Shown here: positions 48,826 through 60,886 of the stretch, piece by piece
Numbering within the stretch: position 1 is the first letter of the stretch
Layout: every line of letters begins with the position of its first letter
Assembly (NCBI GenBank): GCA_022059125.1
Contig: JAEUWY010000019.1
Coordinates: 678,501-742,500 of the forward strand
DNA length: 64,000 nt
Direction: 5' to 3'
Origin: Corynespora cassiicola
Lineage: Eukaryota; Ascomycota; Dothideomycetes; Pleosporales; Corynesporascaceae
Notes under the pieces: model-generated
Seen by the model: only the letters and a program-made list of their open reading frames with translations
Told to the model about the DNA's origin: nothing
Database searches by the model: none
Program-made: the position numbers and the translations under genes

Positions 48826-49386
48826 TTAGGAATTTAAAGGGCCTGAAACTATATCCGCAGCAGTATGCGAAAAAAAAAAAACAGCAAAATTAATAAAGTC
48901 TATAGTAGCCTATATTTTAGAAAAAAAGATAACTATCGCGTCTGCGGTAGGACAGTCGCTAAATTCAGCGGTTACCGACTTTTTTTTTTGCGCTATTTCG
49001 GAAGCTAGACACAGAGCTTTTTTTTTAGCACGCTCTTCAGCCTATTTAAAAATCTTCTTATTACGCAGTAAACGAGCAATTACCTACACAAGCAACTTTT
49101 TATTATTATCTACCTTTTTCTAGTATTCGTCACGAGTCCGGTTAAAAAAAAACTATAATATGTTTACGCATGGATGACCCAGGCGGGTACACTCAGAACA
49201 CTTTAAAAAAAGAATTTAGTATAATGTAACAATCAACACTTTCGAGAGAACAATAGATACAAGAGTTATCTGCTAAAACGTTAGTACAACAAATTTTAGC
49301 GCTAAAACAGATACAACGTTAAGTAGAGAATATAACAACCTATTTTAAACCGCACGAGCGGGGCAAACTCCGGTTATATACTAAAA
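48826..49386 (-). pseudogene. antisense ORF of chromovirus E, Cys-rich, function unknown
   Basis: Minus strand, stop at 48826-48828, tail-to-tail with pol. KCSECTRLGHPCV near 49160-49200 is the best-preserved Cys/His motif of all copies. It is followed by TRDEY.KKVDNNKKLL and an Arg/Lys-rich AEERAKKKALCLASEIA helix-like segment. Stops are TAG at Gln positions. Start unresolved, as in C. Confidence 0.5.
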
Positions 49387-49436
49387 GGTAGGGCAGTTAT
49401 GTAATTTAAGGACAAAACACTAAAAAAAAAAAATAA

Positions 49437-49872
49437 TGTTATAAGTACTTAGTTAAGCGCTGAACAGTAAAAGCTGAACTAACTAAAGAGCAGAGATACG
49501 GAGTTTTAGAGATAATATATAACGTATTACGTAACAGCTCAGTAGTAAGTAAAAACACGTAAAATGCTTAGTAGTAAGCGCTTAGGAATAAGCACGCTTA
49601 ATAATAAGTATATAAAGCGCTCAGTAATAAGCACCAAGGCATATATATATAGTTCGCACAATTGTACTCTATAATTATATTTACCTTATTAGCAAATCTA
49701 TTATTTAGAATTAACTATCAACCTATCGTGCTCTATTGCTAATACAGAGACCCGTACAGCATATCGCACATCGTTTCATTTACGTAACTCTACTAGTACT
49801 TATCCCCGAGAATCAACCTAAGCAGCTACTTGCTCCCTAGCCTCGCTTATAGCCTGTAGCACAGCCTTAACA
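49437..49872 (+). repeat. 3' LTR of chromovirus E (436 bp)
   Basis: TGTTATAAG...CTTAACA, followed by the TATAA duplication. Confidence 0.95.
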
Positions 49873-49877
49873 TATAA

Positions 49878-52800
49878 ACTATAAATAAAATTATACTAAA
49901 ACTAAAATCTAAAATATAAATAACGTACTAAACTAAGCTATAGTAAAAAGTACTATAACGTTAATACTAGTAAATAAGTTAAACGTAAAGTAATATATTT
50001 TACTTATAATACTTATAGCAATAAACTAATAGTTTTTAGTAATATCTAAAAATTAAAATAAAAAAGTAATAAAAAAAAATAATAAATTTAAAAGTAAAGC
50101 TATAACTTGCTACGTGTGTAGAAAGACAGACTATATTATAAAAAACTATTAATTAAAAAAAAAAATTATTTAACAGCTAAATATATTATAAACTACTTTA
50201 AATAATAAATCTGATATAGATAATAAATAAAAAGTTATTATAAATAGATTTTATAAAATAAAATTTATCTGTAACAGCAAACTACTGCGAAATAAAAAAA
50301 TAAAAAAAATTTTTAATTATATTTAGTATTAAAATAAAGGCATTTAAACAGAGTCTAAAAATATTTTTAAAAAAGTTAAATTTAAAAAACTTAGTTTTAA
50401 AAAAAAAAAGTTTTTTATAAAATATATAATTATAAAAACTATCTAAGTAATATTAGTTATAAGTTTAAAAAAAACAATAATAGCAGCACGCTATTTAAAC
50501 TTATATAATTTAAAATAAATAAAAACTTTAAAAAAATATAAAAATTAGCTAAAGCTTTTAAAAAATATAGAAAAGATTTAATAAAAACGTCTGTATAGTA
50601 GAAAAAATTATCTATAATATATAAATAGTTAAAAAAATACTATAACTTAAATAAAAAAAACTAAGATTTAAAGAAATAATAATAACAACGTAGTTCTAAA
50701 GTATAAAAACAAATTAATTAACTAGATTTAAAAATTAAAGTAAAAGTTTTACTAAGCTTTAACAGTAAACTAAATATAGTTTTAAATTTTTTATAAAACT
50801 AAAACATGTAAAAACTGTAATACTATTTAAACTTAAAAAATTTAAAGCACGTAATCTACTTATAAATTTTTTATTAAAAAAACTAATATTAAATTTATTA
50901 TTTAGACAAAATAGCTGCAAACTAGTTTTTATTTAAACTATATAAATATAAATATTAATAGTTTAACTGTAAAATACACGTATACAATACTTACTTATAA
51001 AATAAATAATAATTATAATATTTTTTTAAAATAAATAAAGTTAAAAAACTTATGATAAATATACTAGTTAATAAAAAATATACGTAAAATTTTTAGTAAA
51101 TATATCTATGTAATAATTATAAACGTTACTAGAATAAAAAATACTTATATAAATTTAATAATAAGTTTTTTTTAGAACAGTATTTAGTATTTAAAATTAA
51201 TTTAAAATATTATACGCTACTAACTTAAAGAACTTAATTAAGCTATTTATTAAGCTTAATAAATACTAAATAAAAATATTATTAAATATAAAAGTTTAGT
51301 ATAACTATTTTTTACAGCAGACTATAAAGCGTAGTAAAATAAAAACACATACTTATAAGCGACTTTATTTTCTCTATATAGTAACTAAAAAAAAAAAATA
51401 CTAAAAAAAGTATTAATAGATTAAAAAGCTATAACTATTATAGATATCTAAAAACACTAAAAAAAGATTTTTTTTAATATTATAAGTATAGCTATTTATA
51501 ACATTATTTTAGAACTTTTATAGTTTAGAAAGTATAATTTATACATTAATTAAGTAAAAAAAAAGCTTTTATTTAGAAAATGTGACTGCGCTATTATATT
51601 AAAATCTATATATTAGTAATATTTAATAATAAATAAAATTACGCTGAATAATATAGGAAGCAAAAAATTAACTAAAACGTTTTTAAAAAAAAAAAGTTAA
51701 CTCTACTAAATTTAATAAAAAGCTACTAAATAAAAAAAAAAAAGTTTTAGAGATAACTTACGTAATTTCTAAAATTTTTAAAAAATATAGTAAATAAAAA
51801 CTACTTTTTTAAAAAAAAAAAATAAAACGTTATTTAAGTATTAGCTCTAGAACTGTAAAATAGCTTTTTAGAAAAAAAAATATTTAACTTTTAAGCTTAT
51901 TTACAGTTTAATAAAAAAAAAACTTATATTATTATAAGTATACTTTAATAAAAATTTTAAAAAAAAATTTATACGCGAGTTAACGTCAGAAACAGAATAT
52001 TTAATTATTCTTATTTTTAAAAAAAATAGATTTTTATAGTTATATATAAATTTTAAAAAACTTAATAATATTATAATTAAAAACAGATATTTACTACCGA
52101 ATATTTAAAAGTTTAAAAATAAGTTATTTAAAGTATAAATATTTATAGTTTTAAATTTCTAAAGTGCGTATAATCTAATATATATAAAAAAAAATAAAAA
52201 ATAAAAAACAGTATTTCAGACGCGGTATAGATACTATAAATATTTTATAATACTATTTAGTTTTACTAACGCACCTGTAATATATTAAGTACTTATTAAT
52301 AATATATTAAAAGTATATTGAAATATATTTATTATTATATATTTAGATAATATTTTAGTTTTTTTTAAAAACTTTAAAAAACATATTTAGCACGTATAAA
52401 TAGTACTAAAATATTTAAAAAAAACAGAACTACAACTTAAACTAGAGAAATATAAATTTTATAAAAAAAAAGTTAAATTTTTAAAATATATTATAGAAAA
52501 ATATAAAGTTAAAATTAGTTTAAAAAAAATTAAAGTAGTTAAAAACTGGTCTACGCTAAAAAACGTTAAAAATATATAATTTTTTTTAGAATTCTGTAAT
52601 TTTAACAGACAGTTTATTAATTACTATTTAAAAAAAATATTACTATTTATAAAATTAATAAAAAAAAATATACTATTTAAGTAGAATACAGACTAGTAAT
52701 AAGTTTTTAAAATACTTAAAAAAAGTAAATATATTACTACTAGTTTTTATATTTTTTACTAGTAGAAAACTTTTACGCATAAAAATAGACGTATTAAACT

Positions 52801-54500
52801 TAGTAATAAAAGTATATATTAGTTAAAAAAAAAAAAGTAAATAGTACTTAATTATTTACTATTTAAAAAAATTTAGCAGAGCTAAAAAAAACTATAATAT
52901 TTATAATAAAAAATTACTTACTATTATAAATTTTTTTAAGTACTAGAGAATTTACGTAAGAAGCTGTTTAAAACTTATAGTATACTTAAATTATAAAAAT
53001 CTAATAATATTTATAATAACTAAACTATTAAACTGACGATATACTAGATAAAATAAAAAACTAAAATAATATAAATTTAAAATTATTTACACGCTAGGTA
53101 AAAAAAATAAATAAACTAACACTTTAAGTTAAAAAATAAATATTATAAAAACTAAATTAATAAATAAAGCAGCTATTTTTAAATAAGCGTTAGACAGCAC
53201 TTTAGAACTAACACACAGTATTAATTTTATTATAATAGTATATTAATAAGTACTAAAAAAGCTTTATTAAACTATTATTTAATAGTATTATAAAGATCTG
53301 TTATACGGACACTTAAGTATTAAATAAATAATTAAACTAATATAACAGATATATAATATTTTTAGATTAAAGAATAAAGTAACAAAGCTTATTAAAAAAT
53401 ATATAATATATTAAAAAAATAAGTATAGTATATATGTTTAATATAGAGAACTATAAGCTGTAAAAATACTAAATAAATTTTAAATAAATATTACTATAAA
53501 CTTTATTACTAAACTACTAACGTTTTATAACTTAGTTTTTAAAATATTTTATAATACTATTTTAGTAGTTATAGACAGATTTACGAAATACGCAGAAATA
53601 ATTTTATTTAAAAATAACTATACTATACTAGAACTAGTATAAATTATTTTAAATTACGTAGTTAAGTATTATAAATTATTTTAATTAATTATTAGCAACA
53701 GAGATAAACTTTTTATATTAAACTACTAAATAATACTAATATTAGCTATTAAAATTAAAAAAAAATTATTAATAGTATACTATTTACAGACAGATAGTTA
53801 AATAGAGAAAATAAATTAGACTATAAAGATATACCTACGGATATATAGTAACTAAAAACAAAATAATTAGATATTATTACTATTTATAGTATAACTTATA
53901 TTCAATAATAGAGAATTAGTAATAATAAAATAATTTTTTTATTACGTATTACACGGAATATATCTAAATTTTTTATTACTAAAAATTAAAAAAAAACAAA
54001 TTAAGCTAGTTATAAGTTAAGTAATAGATAAATTAAAAAAATTATAAAAATTTTATAAATAATTATAGAAGAATATTAAGACAGTATAACGTAAGACTAT
54101 TTTTTATATTAACTAAAAACAAAAAACAGCACCTTAGCTAAAAAAAAAATGTATATATATATATATTTTTTTTATAAAAAATTTTTAAATAATATAACTA
54201 AGTAAAAAATTAGATTACGTTAAAGTCGGATTATTTTTAATTCTAGAATAAAAAAAACTAGTTAACTATAAACTCTAACTCTCTGTTAATACTAAAATAC
54301 ACTTAGTATTTACTAACGCTAAAATATTTATTTAAAAATATTTTTATTACAGAATAGAAAAAAAAGTTAAATTTAAAGTAAAAGTGTTAGTAGGCTACTG
54401 TAAAATAGAATAAGATAAATTTTATAATATTTACTTTATATAGAAATAGTTAGTTAAATAAAAAAAATACTTAAATTTAGAAAATATTTAGAAACTAAAA
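49878..54500 (+). pseudogene. pol: gag 3' part and pol of chromovirus D, heavily decayed
   Basis: Resumes gag exactly where 42996 left off. Zinc-knuckle segment near 50108-50150 (CYVCRKTDYI). Heptamer T TTT TTA at 51168-51174. RT near 51900-52570 with YLDN at about 52340. RNase H, integrase and a chromodomain remnant (near 54370-54500) follow by alignment. Almost every Gln, Trp and many Arg/Gly codons are changed. Confidence 0.8.
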
Positions 54501-54699
54501 CAAAACTTAAAGAACTATTAGTAACTACTTAAAAAAAACTAAAAATAAAATTACTTCTACTACTACACAGAGGTATTTAAAAAAAATATACTTAAAAAAA
54601 AGTAATATATTATATATAACTAAATACTTAAAAACTAGTAGATAATATAAATACTTTTTAAAAGTTATTAGAAAAACTTTTAATAGCGCTTTAAGTGCT

Positions 54700-55270
54700 T
54701 AAAAAAAAATTAAAAGTAAAATTTTTAAAAAAATTATTAAAAGTAAAAATTTTAGATAACGCTTTGCGTTTTCACTGCTTTTACTTCTTTAAATTTTATT
54801 TTTTTACTAATATAGCTTTTTTTATATAATAATTAAGTAAGTTTATCTGTTAATAAAGCTGCTTTTTTTTAGCTTTTACTATCTGTAAGTTTTTTAAAAT
54901 TTTTTTATATATTTTTATAGCTGTATTTTACGCTTCGCGTAACTTTTTTATCTATTATTAAAATTTTTTTTTTTTTTTAGTAAAATACTAGAACTTAGAC
55001 TAAGTAACGCAAATGTTATACCGCTATCTATAATATAAATACTTACTATACTTTTTAAAATAAATATATATTTTATATATTTATTTATACTTTACGTAAG
55101 TTAAATATTTTTAAACTATAACTTCTTTTACAGTTTTAATAAAATTAGCTAAATAATAACAGCAGATAATACTAAAAACTATTAGTATTTTAAGTATTAT
55201 TGCAAAAGTAGGCAGTAACAAAAAAAATTTATATATTATATATTAGCTTAAAAAACTAAGCTAAGCTAGA
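54700..55270 (-). pseudogene. antisense ORF of chromovirus D, faint remnant
   Basis: Minus strand near 54990-55050 reads KYSKYLYYR...YNICVT, matching the position and spacing of the Cys motif in C and E with Cys decayed to Tyr. Downstream is Lys/Arg-rich. Identified by position and pattern only. Confidence 0.3.
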
Positions 55271-55280
55271 GAAAAAATAG

Positions 55281-55649
55281 TATTATAAGCTATAAATATA
55301 GGCTAATAACGGAGCTAACAGAGTTATACCGCTATAGCTGGTTACGTAATATACTTAGTTAATTAGTTTATTTAGTAGTACTAAGTAACTAAGCAGTACT
55401 AAGCAGAAGCTTTAGATATATATATATAGTCCGTATAATTATAATTTATAATTATATTTACTTTATTAGTAAATCTATTATTTAGAATTAACTATTAATT
55501 TATTATACTTTATTACTAATACAGAAATCTATATAATATATTACACATTATTTTACTTACGTAACTTTACTAGTATTTATTTTTAAAAATTAATCTAAGC
55601 AGCTATTTGCTTTTTAGTCTTGCTTATAGTCTATAGCACAGCTTTAATA
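55281..55649 (+). repeat. 3' LTR of chromovirus D (369 bp)
   Basis: Same length as its 5' LTR, TATTATAAGC...TTTAATA, followed by TTTAA of the target duplication. Confidence 0.9.
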
Positions 55650-57330
55650 TTTAATAGTATTTTACTACTTAAATAACTATAGTAATTCTAAAGCTAATAT
55701 ATACTAAAAACTCTAATTTTAGAAAAAATATATTTATTAAATAAAAAACTAATACTTTTTAGAGCTTTTTAGTAATTTATAATAATTTTTTAGATTATAT
55801 AGCTTTACGCCGGTAATAGTTTATTTAAATTTTTATTTTATTAATTTTTAATAGTAAAATATTAGCTTACTATAGTTTTAATAAATAACAGAAAATTAAA
55901 ATTTAATTCTAAAAAAAAAGCTTAAAAAATAGCTATTATATTTAAAAAAAGCAGCAGACGCGTAAATTATCTAATTCTAATATAAAAAAATAGTAATAAT
56001 AAATACTAATATAGAGCTTTTTTAGATTTTATAATTAGAATAAATATAATTTAAATTTTTTAATAAAAAATAATTAAAAAGTAAGTCTAGTGCTAGCAGC
56101 CGCGGTAATTCTAGCTCTAATAGTATATATTAAAATTATTATAGTTAAAAAATTTATAGTTAAACTTTAGGCTTAGCTAACAGATCTGTTTTACTACATA
56201 TATTTATTTAACTAAATTTTTTTTTTTAAAAAACTTTATATTTTTTACTAAGTATACTAAAAAACTAAAACTTTTATTTTAAAAAAATTAGAGTGTTTAA
56301 AGCAGACTTTTATTTAAATATATTAGTATAAAATAATAAAATAAAACGTGTAGTTTTATTTTATTAGTTTCTAAAACTGTTATAATAATTAATAAAAACA
56401 GTTAAAAGTATTAGTATTTAATTATTAAAAATAAAATTTTTAAATTTATTAAAAACTAACTACTGTAAAAGTATTTACTAAAAATATTTTTATTAATTAA
56501 TAAATAAAAGTTAGAGAATTAAAAATAATTAGATACTATTATAGTTTTAACTATAAACTATACTAACTAAAAATTAAATAATATTTTTATTTTAACTTGT
56601 TTAGCATTTTATAAAAAATTAAAATTTTTAAATTTTAAAAAAAGTATAGTTATAAAACTAAAACTTAAAAAAATTAATAGAAAAATACTACTAGGTGTAA
56701 AGTCTGCGGTTTAATTTAACTTAATACAGAAAAACTTATTAAATTTAAATAAAATAAAAATTAACAGATTAAAAGCTTTTTTTTAATTTTTTAGGTAGTA
56801 ATATATAGCTGTTCTTAGTTAATAGAGTAATTTATCTACTTAATTATAATAATAAATAAAACTTTAATCTGCTAAATAGCTAGACTAGTTTTAGCTAGTT
56901 ACTAGTTTTTTAAAAAAACTATTAGCGTAAGCTAATAGAAATTTAAAATAATAATAAATTTATAATATTTTTAAATATTTCAAACCGCACGCGTACTATA
57001 CTAATAAAATTAATAAATTTTTTACTTTAGCTAAAAAGTTTAAATAATTTTATTAAACTCTGTTGTACTAGAAATAGAGTATTATAATTATTACTTTTTA
57101 ATAAAAAATACTTAGTAAGTATATATTATTAGCCCGCGTTAATTACGTCTCTACTTTTTATATATACTATTTATTACTACTACTAATTAAATAGCTTAGT
57201 AAGACTTTTAAACTAGTTTAGAAAAATTAGTAATAACTACTTTAAGCCGGAAAATTTATTAAATTTAGTTATTTAAAAAAAATAAAGTTATAATAAAGTT
57301 TCTGTAGGTAAATCTGCGGAAAAATTATTA
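55650..57330 (+). rRNA. 18S rRNA pseudogene, remaining 3' part
   Basis: Continues 18S after element D. The TAGTAATTCTAAAGCTAATA region near 55690 matches GGTAATTCTAGAGCTAATAC. The 530-loop near 56094-56130 reads GCTAGCAGCCGCGGTAATTC, almost unchanged. The 3' end near 57300 reads TTTCTGTAGGTAAATCTGCG for the conserved GTAGGTGAACCTGCGGAAGG end. Adding 41856-41977 and subtracting the duplication gives about 1798 nt, the normal fungal length. It therefore decayed by substitution without large indels. Confidence 0.97.
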
Positions 57331-57480
57331 TTATAAAAATTTTATTTTTTTTAAAATAGTATTTTTTATTTATAAATATTTTTTATTTTTTTAGCAGGCT
57401 TACCTGCTAACAGAAACCTACTATAAATCTATTATAGTATAAAAAATACACGTCTAAATAAAATAAAATAAACTATTTAT
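57331..57480 (+). other. ITS1, decayed
   Basis: About 150 bp between the 18S end and 5.8S, with an inverted motif AGCAGGCTTACCTGCT near 57390 that could form a hairpin. Length is normal for Pezizomycotina. Confidence 0.9.
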
Positions 57481-57637
57481 AACTTTTAATAACAGATTTT
57501 TTAGTTTTAATATTAATAAAAAACGCAGCGAAATATAATAAGTAATATAAATTATAGAATTTAGTAAATTATTAAATTTTTAAACGTATATTACGCTTTT
57601 TAATATTTTTTAAAATATATCTGTTTAAGCGTTATTT
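57481..57637 (+). rRNA. 5.8S rRNA pseudogene (about 157 bp)
   Basis: Starts AACTTTTAATAACAGATTTT for the conserved AACTTTCAACAACGGATCTC. The stretch AAAACGCAGCGAAATA near 57522 keeps the diagnostic GAACGCAGCGAAATGC block, and the 3' part ends TTTAAGCGTTATTT for GAGCGTCATTT. Confidence 0.95.
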
Positions 57638-57801
57638 TAACTTTTAAATTTAGTTTAGTATTAAGTATCTATTCCGCCTCTGCGCGTTTAAACTTATTTT
57701 AAAAATATTAGTAGCTAGTTTTTAGCAGACTATAAGCGTAGTAAAATAAATACTAAAATAGCTGCGGGTCAGTATACTATAAACTCTTTTATATTAGAAT
57801 T
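57638..57801 (+). other. ITS2, decayed
   Basis: About 164 bp, containing TCCGCCTCTGCGCGTTTA near 57671, the least AT-rich spot here. Could help identify the species group if compared with databases after allowing C/T and G/A changes. Confidence 0.9.
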
Positions 57802-58766
57802 TTAATTTTAAATTAAGTAGAAATACCTGCTAAATTTAAGTATATTAATAAATAAAAAAAAAAAACTAATAAAAATTATTTTAGTAACAGCGAGTAAAGC
57901 AGCAACAGCTTAAATTTAAAATTTAGCTTTTTAAAAAATTTAAGTTATAATTTATAAAAAATACTTTAATATTAGTAGTAGTTTAAGTTTTTTAAAACAG
58001 AATATTGTAAAAAGTAAAAATTCTATATATAGTCGCCAGCCTTTACTGTGTAAAACTTTTTTAATAAATTAAATTATTTAGAAATACAGTTTTAAATAAA
58101 AGATAAATTTTTTTTAAAGCTAAATACTAGCTAGAAACTAATAGCGTATAAGTAAAATAATTAAAAAATAAAAAGTACTTTAGAAAAAAAAGTTAAAAAG
58201 TATATAAAATTATTAAAAAAAAAACGCTTATAGCTAAACTTATTTATAGTTACTTAATTAAATTTTAATTTAGTATACTTTTTTACAGACAGACTAGTAT
58301 TAGTTTAAATAGCTAGATAAAAACTTCTATTACGTACTTTTTTTTAAAAAAAATTTATAAAAAAAATAAAATATAGCTAATTTAGACTAAAGTCTGCGTA
58401 TTTACTAAATAACTAGTATAATAATTATAAGCAGTCTGTTTTAAAATATAAACTAAAAAGTTTAATATTTATATAAGTATTTAAATATTAAGTCTAAGCG
58501 CGTAATAAACGTAAACAGAAATAAAACTTTTTAGAATATACTATTAACTAATTTTAATATTTTTAGATAAATTTAAGTAAAAGTATAACTATTAAAATCT
58601 AAAAAATAGTAAACTATATTTAAATAAAGTAAAGCTAAAAAAATTTTTAGTAGAGGCTTATAGCGGTTCTAACATATAAATTAATTATTAAATTTAAATA
58701 TAAAAATAAAAAATTAATTAAATTATTGAGTAGCTAGTTTCTGCTGAAGTTTTTTTTAAAATAATA
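57802..58766 (+). rRNA. 28S rRNA pseudogene, 5' part, copy 2
   Basis: AATTAAGTAGAAATACCTGC at 57811 matches GATCAGGTAGGAATACCCGC of fungal 28S. AACAGCGAGTAAAGCAGCAA near 57887 matches AACGGCGAGTGAAGCGGCAA. It runs to the GCTAGTTTCTGCTGAAGTTT block near 58733 (GCTGGTT.CTGCCGAAGTTT) and is then cut at a TA by M5. Confidence 0.95.
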
Positions 58767-60886
58767 CAGAGGGGTGACATTAAAAAAGCGTAATAGAAAA
58801 AATCGTACTTTTTAAACTTATATAACTTTTTCTATAAACTAGCTATTTAAAAAAAAAAAAATTAGTTTTAGAGATGTTTACTAGCGCTATATATAAAAAA
58901 TAAAAAATAAATTACTTATAAAATATTTTTAGCTTTTAAAAAAGCTCTAAAATTATACTAAAAAAAAATATAAATTTAAACACGCTGTAATTTTTTACTT
59001 AAAAAATTATTAAAACTTTTTATTATACGCTAACTAAATTTAGCTTAGTATATATTACGTAAGCAAAAAACTGGAGCTAGAAATTTAATTTAATATTTAA
59101 AAAATAAAGTTTAAAAAATAAAGTTTTGCTTATATAAGCACTAATTACATAATAATAAACTAGTTAAATTAGTATATAAATAAATATTTTAGAAAAAAAA
59201 TTCTGAATCTCTATTTTCTCTAAATAAAGACGAGATGGAACCTCAATTTTCAGACTACGAAGAAAAAGTTAATCTTTTATTAAAAGCTAATACATCTATT
59301 AAAAATATATCTTTTATTTTAAATAAACCTATTAATAGTATATATTATACTATACAACGTATTAATAAAAAAATAAACTTTTTAATAGTTTAAAAAGAGA
59401 TAGAAATCAGAATAAAATTAAACTATTAAAAAGAGAAAAAAGAATTATTAATAGGGATTTAATTAAAAGCCCTAAAAAAACAAATAAAAGAATATTATTT
59501 GAAAATAATTTAAATATATCTAAAAGAAGTTTACAAAGATTTTTTAAAAAAGAAAAATACAGTACAAATATTGCTAGTAAAAAACCTTTTTTAAATAAAA
59601 AAAAAGTAAAAATAAGACTAGAATATGCTAAAAAAAATTTAAAAAATATAGAAAATATAAATTTAAATAAAATTATATTTTCTGATGAGTCAGTAATAGA
59701 AAGAGGTCTAGGTTCTAGACAGGAATATATAAGAAAAAAGAGAAATAAGAAGATAGGAGCTGAATTAGCTTCTATAAAATCAAATTGTAAGTAAAAAAAA
59801 AAATTTAAAAAATTAAAATTAATTAAAAATTAATTTTAATTTTTTAATTTAATTACTTTTTTAAAATATTTAATACTAATTAAATTATAGCTTGAGATAT
59901 TGTTATATCAGTATAGAGAGCTATTTGGATAGAAGGAAGATCAGAATTAGTGTTTATTAAAACACCTAATTCTAAAAATAACTTTAATAATACGGATTAT
60001 ATACAAAAAGTATTAAAACCTATTATTAAAAAACAAATAAAACCCGGTTAGTTTATATACCTTTTTTTAATTTTTAAAATTAAAATAAATATATTTAATT
60101 AATATATTTATAAAAATTTTAAATTTTAAAATTAAAATTAATACTAACTAGTTTATAGACTGGAAATTTTAATAAGATAATTCAAAAATCCATACAGCTA
60201 AACCAGTTTTAAATTGGTTTAAAAGAAATCAAATTAATCTTTTTCAACATCCTCCTTATAGCCCAGATTTAGCTCCTATTGAAAATATCTGGGCTATATT
60301 AAAAAATGCCTTAAATAAATAAAGAACTAATTTATTAGGCAAAGGAAATAATATCAAAAGTATTAATTTATTTAAAAGAGCTATAATTAAAGAGTGGAAT
60401 TTAATTCCACAGGAAATAATAGATAATTGTATATTATCTTTACCTAGGCGTTATAAAGCAGTTATAGACGCTAAAGGATATTATACTAAATATTAATAAT
60501 TTATTATTGATTTCTTTATTTTATTTTTTTTATTTTTTTTAATTTTCTGAATTTCTATTTTTTTAGAGAACAAACTTATACTAATTTTTTTTATATAATT
60601 AAATATTATAAATAGCTTTAATATAAAAAAAAAAAACTAAAAATTATACGCTAAAAAAAAAGTTACAGCGTATTAAAATTTATATTTTTTTTTAGTATAG
60701 TTTTAGAGCTTTTTTAAAAGCTAAAAATATTATATAAGTAATTTATTTTTTTTTCTTTATATGTAGCGCTAGTAAATATCCCTAAAACTAAATTTTTCCT
60801 TTTTAAATAGCTAGTTTATATAAAAAGTTATATAAGTTTAAAAAGTACGATTTTTTCTATTACGCTTTTTTAATGTCACCCCTCTG
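58767..60886 (+). mobile_element. Tc1/mariner-like element M5, complete (2120 bp), in 28S rDNA
   Basis: Terminal inverted repeats of about 220 bp (58767-58990 and 60663-60886) begin CAGAGGGGTGACATTAAAAA, flanked by TA (58765-58766 and 60887-60888). Nearly identical to M4. Clearly less decayed than the 28S sequence around it, so it arrived after most of the rDNA decay. Confidence 0.95.
59235..60496 (+). pseudogene. M5 transposase, Tc1-type DD34E, two introns, one frame break
   Basis: Starts ATG at 59235 (MEPQFSDYEEKV). A helix-turn-helix region follows (ISFILNKPINSIYYTIQR, about residues 25-43). The frame breaks in the A run near 59365-59380 and continues as FNSLKRDRNQNKIK. Intron 1 is 59787-59890 (GTAAGT, branch TACTAAT, TAG); intron 2 is 60047-60158 (GTTAGT, branch TACTAAC, TAG). 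Catalytic residues: D in FSDES near 59687, D in ..DNSKIHTAK near 60178 and E in DLAPIEN near 60283, with 34 residues between the last two. Two Gln codons before the second Asp are now TAA. Stop at 60494-60496. Near-intact but not translatable as is. Confidence 0.9.

Larger units (their letters stand above)
42997..49872 (+). mobile_element. chromovirus E, complete, nested in element D
   Basis: 6876 bp, two 436-bp LTRs, TATAA duplication (42992-42996 and 49873-49877). Same family as A and C, with identical spacing of all landmarks. Confidence 0.95.
41978..55649 (+). mobile_element. chromovirus D inside 18S rDNA, itself split by element E
   Basis: Two 369-bp LTRs flanked by TTTAA (41973-41977 and 55650-55654), which corresponds to TTTGA of intact 18S. 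Its internal region is broken at 42996/49873 by chromovirus E. Heavily decayed, like B. Same gene order as A, but LTRs are shorter with an unrelated U3. Insertion is about 120 bp into 18S. Confidence 0.95.
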
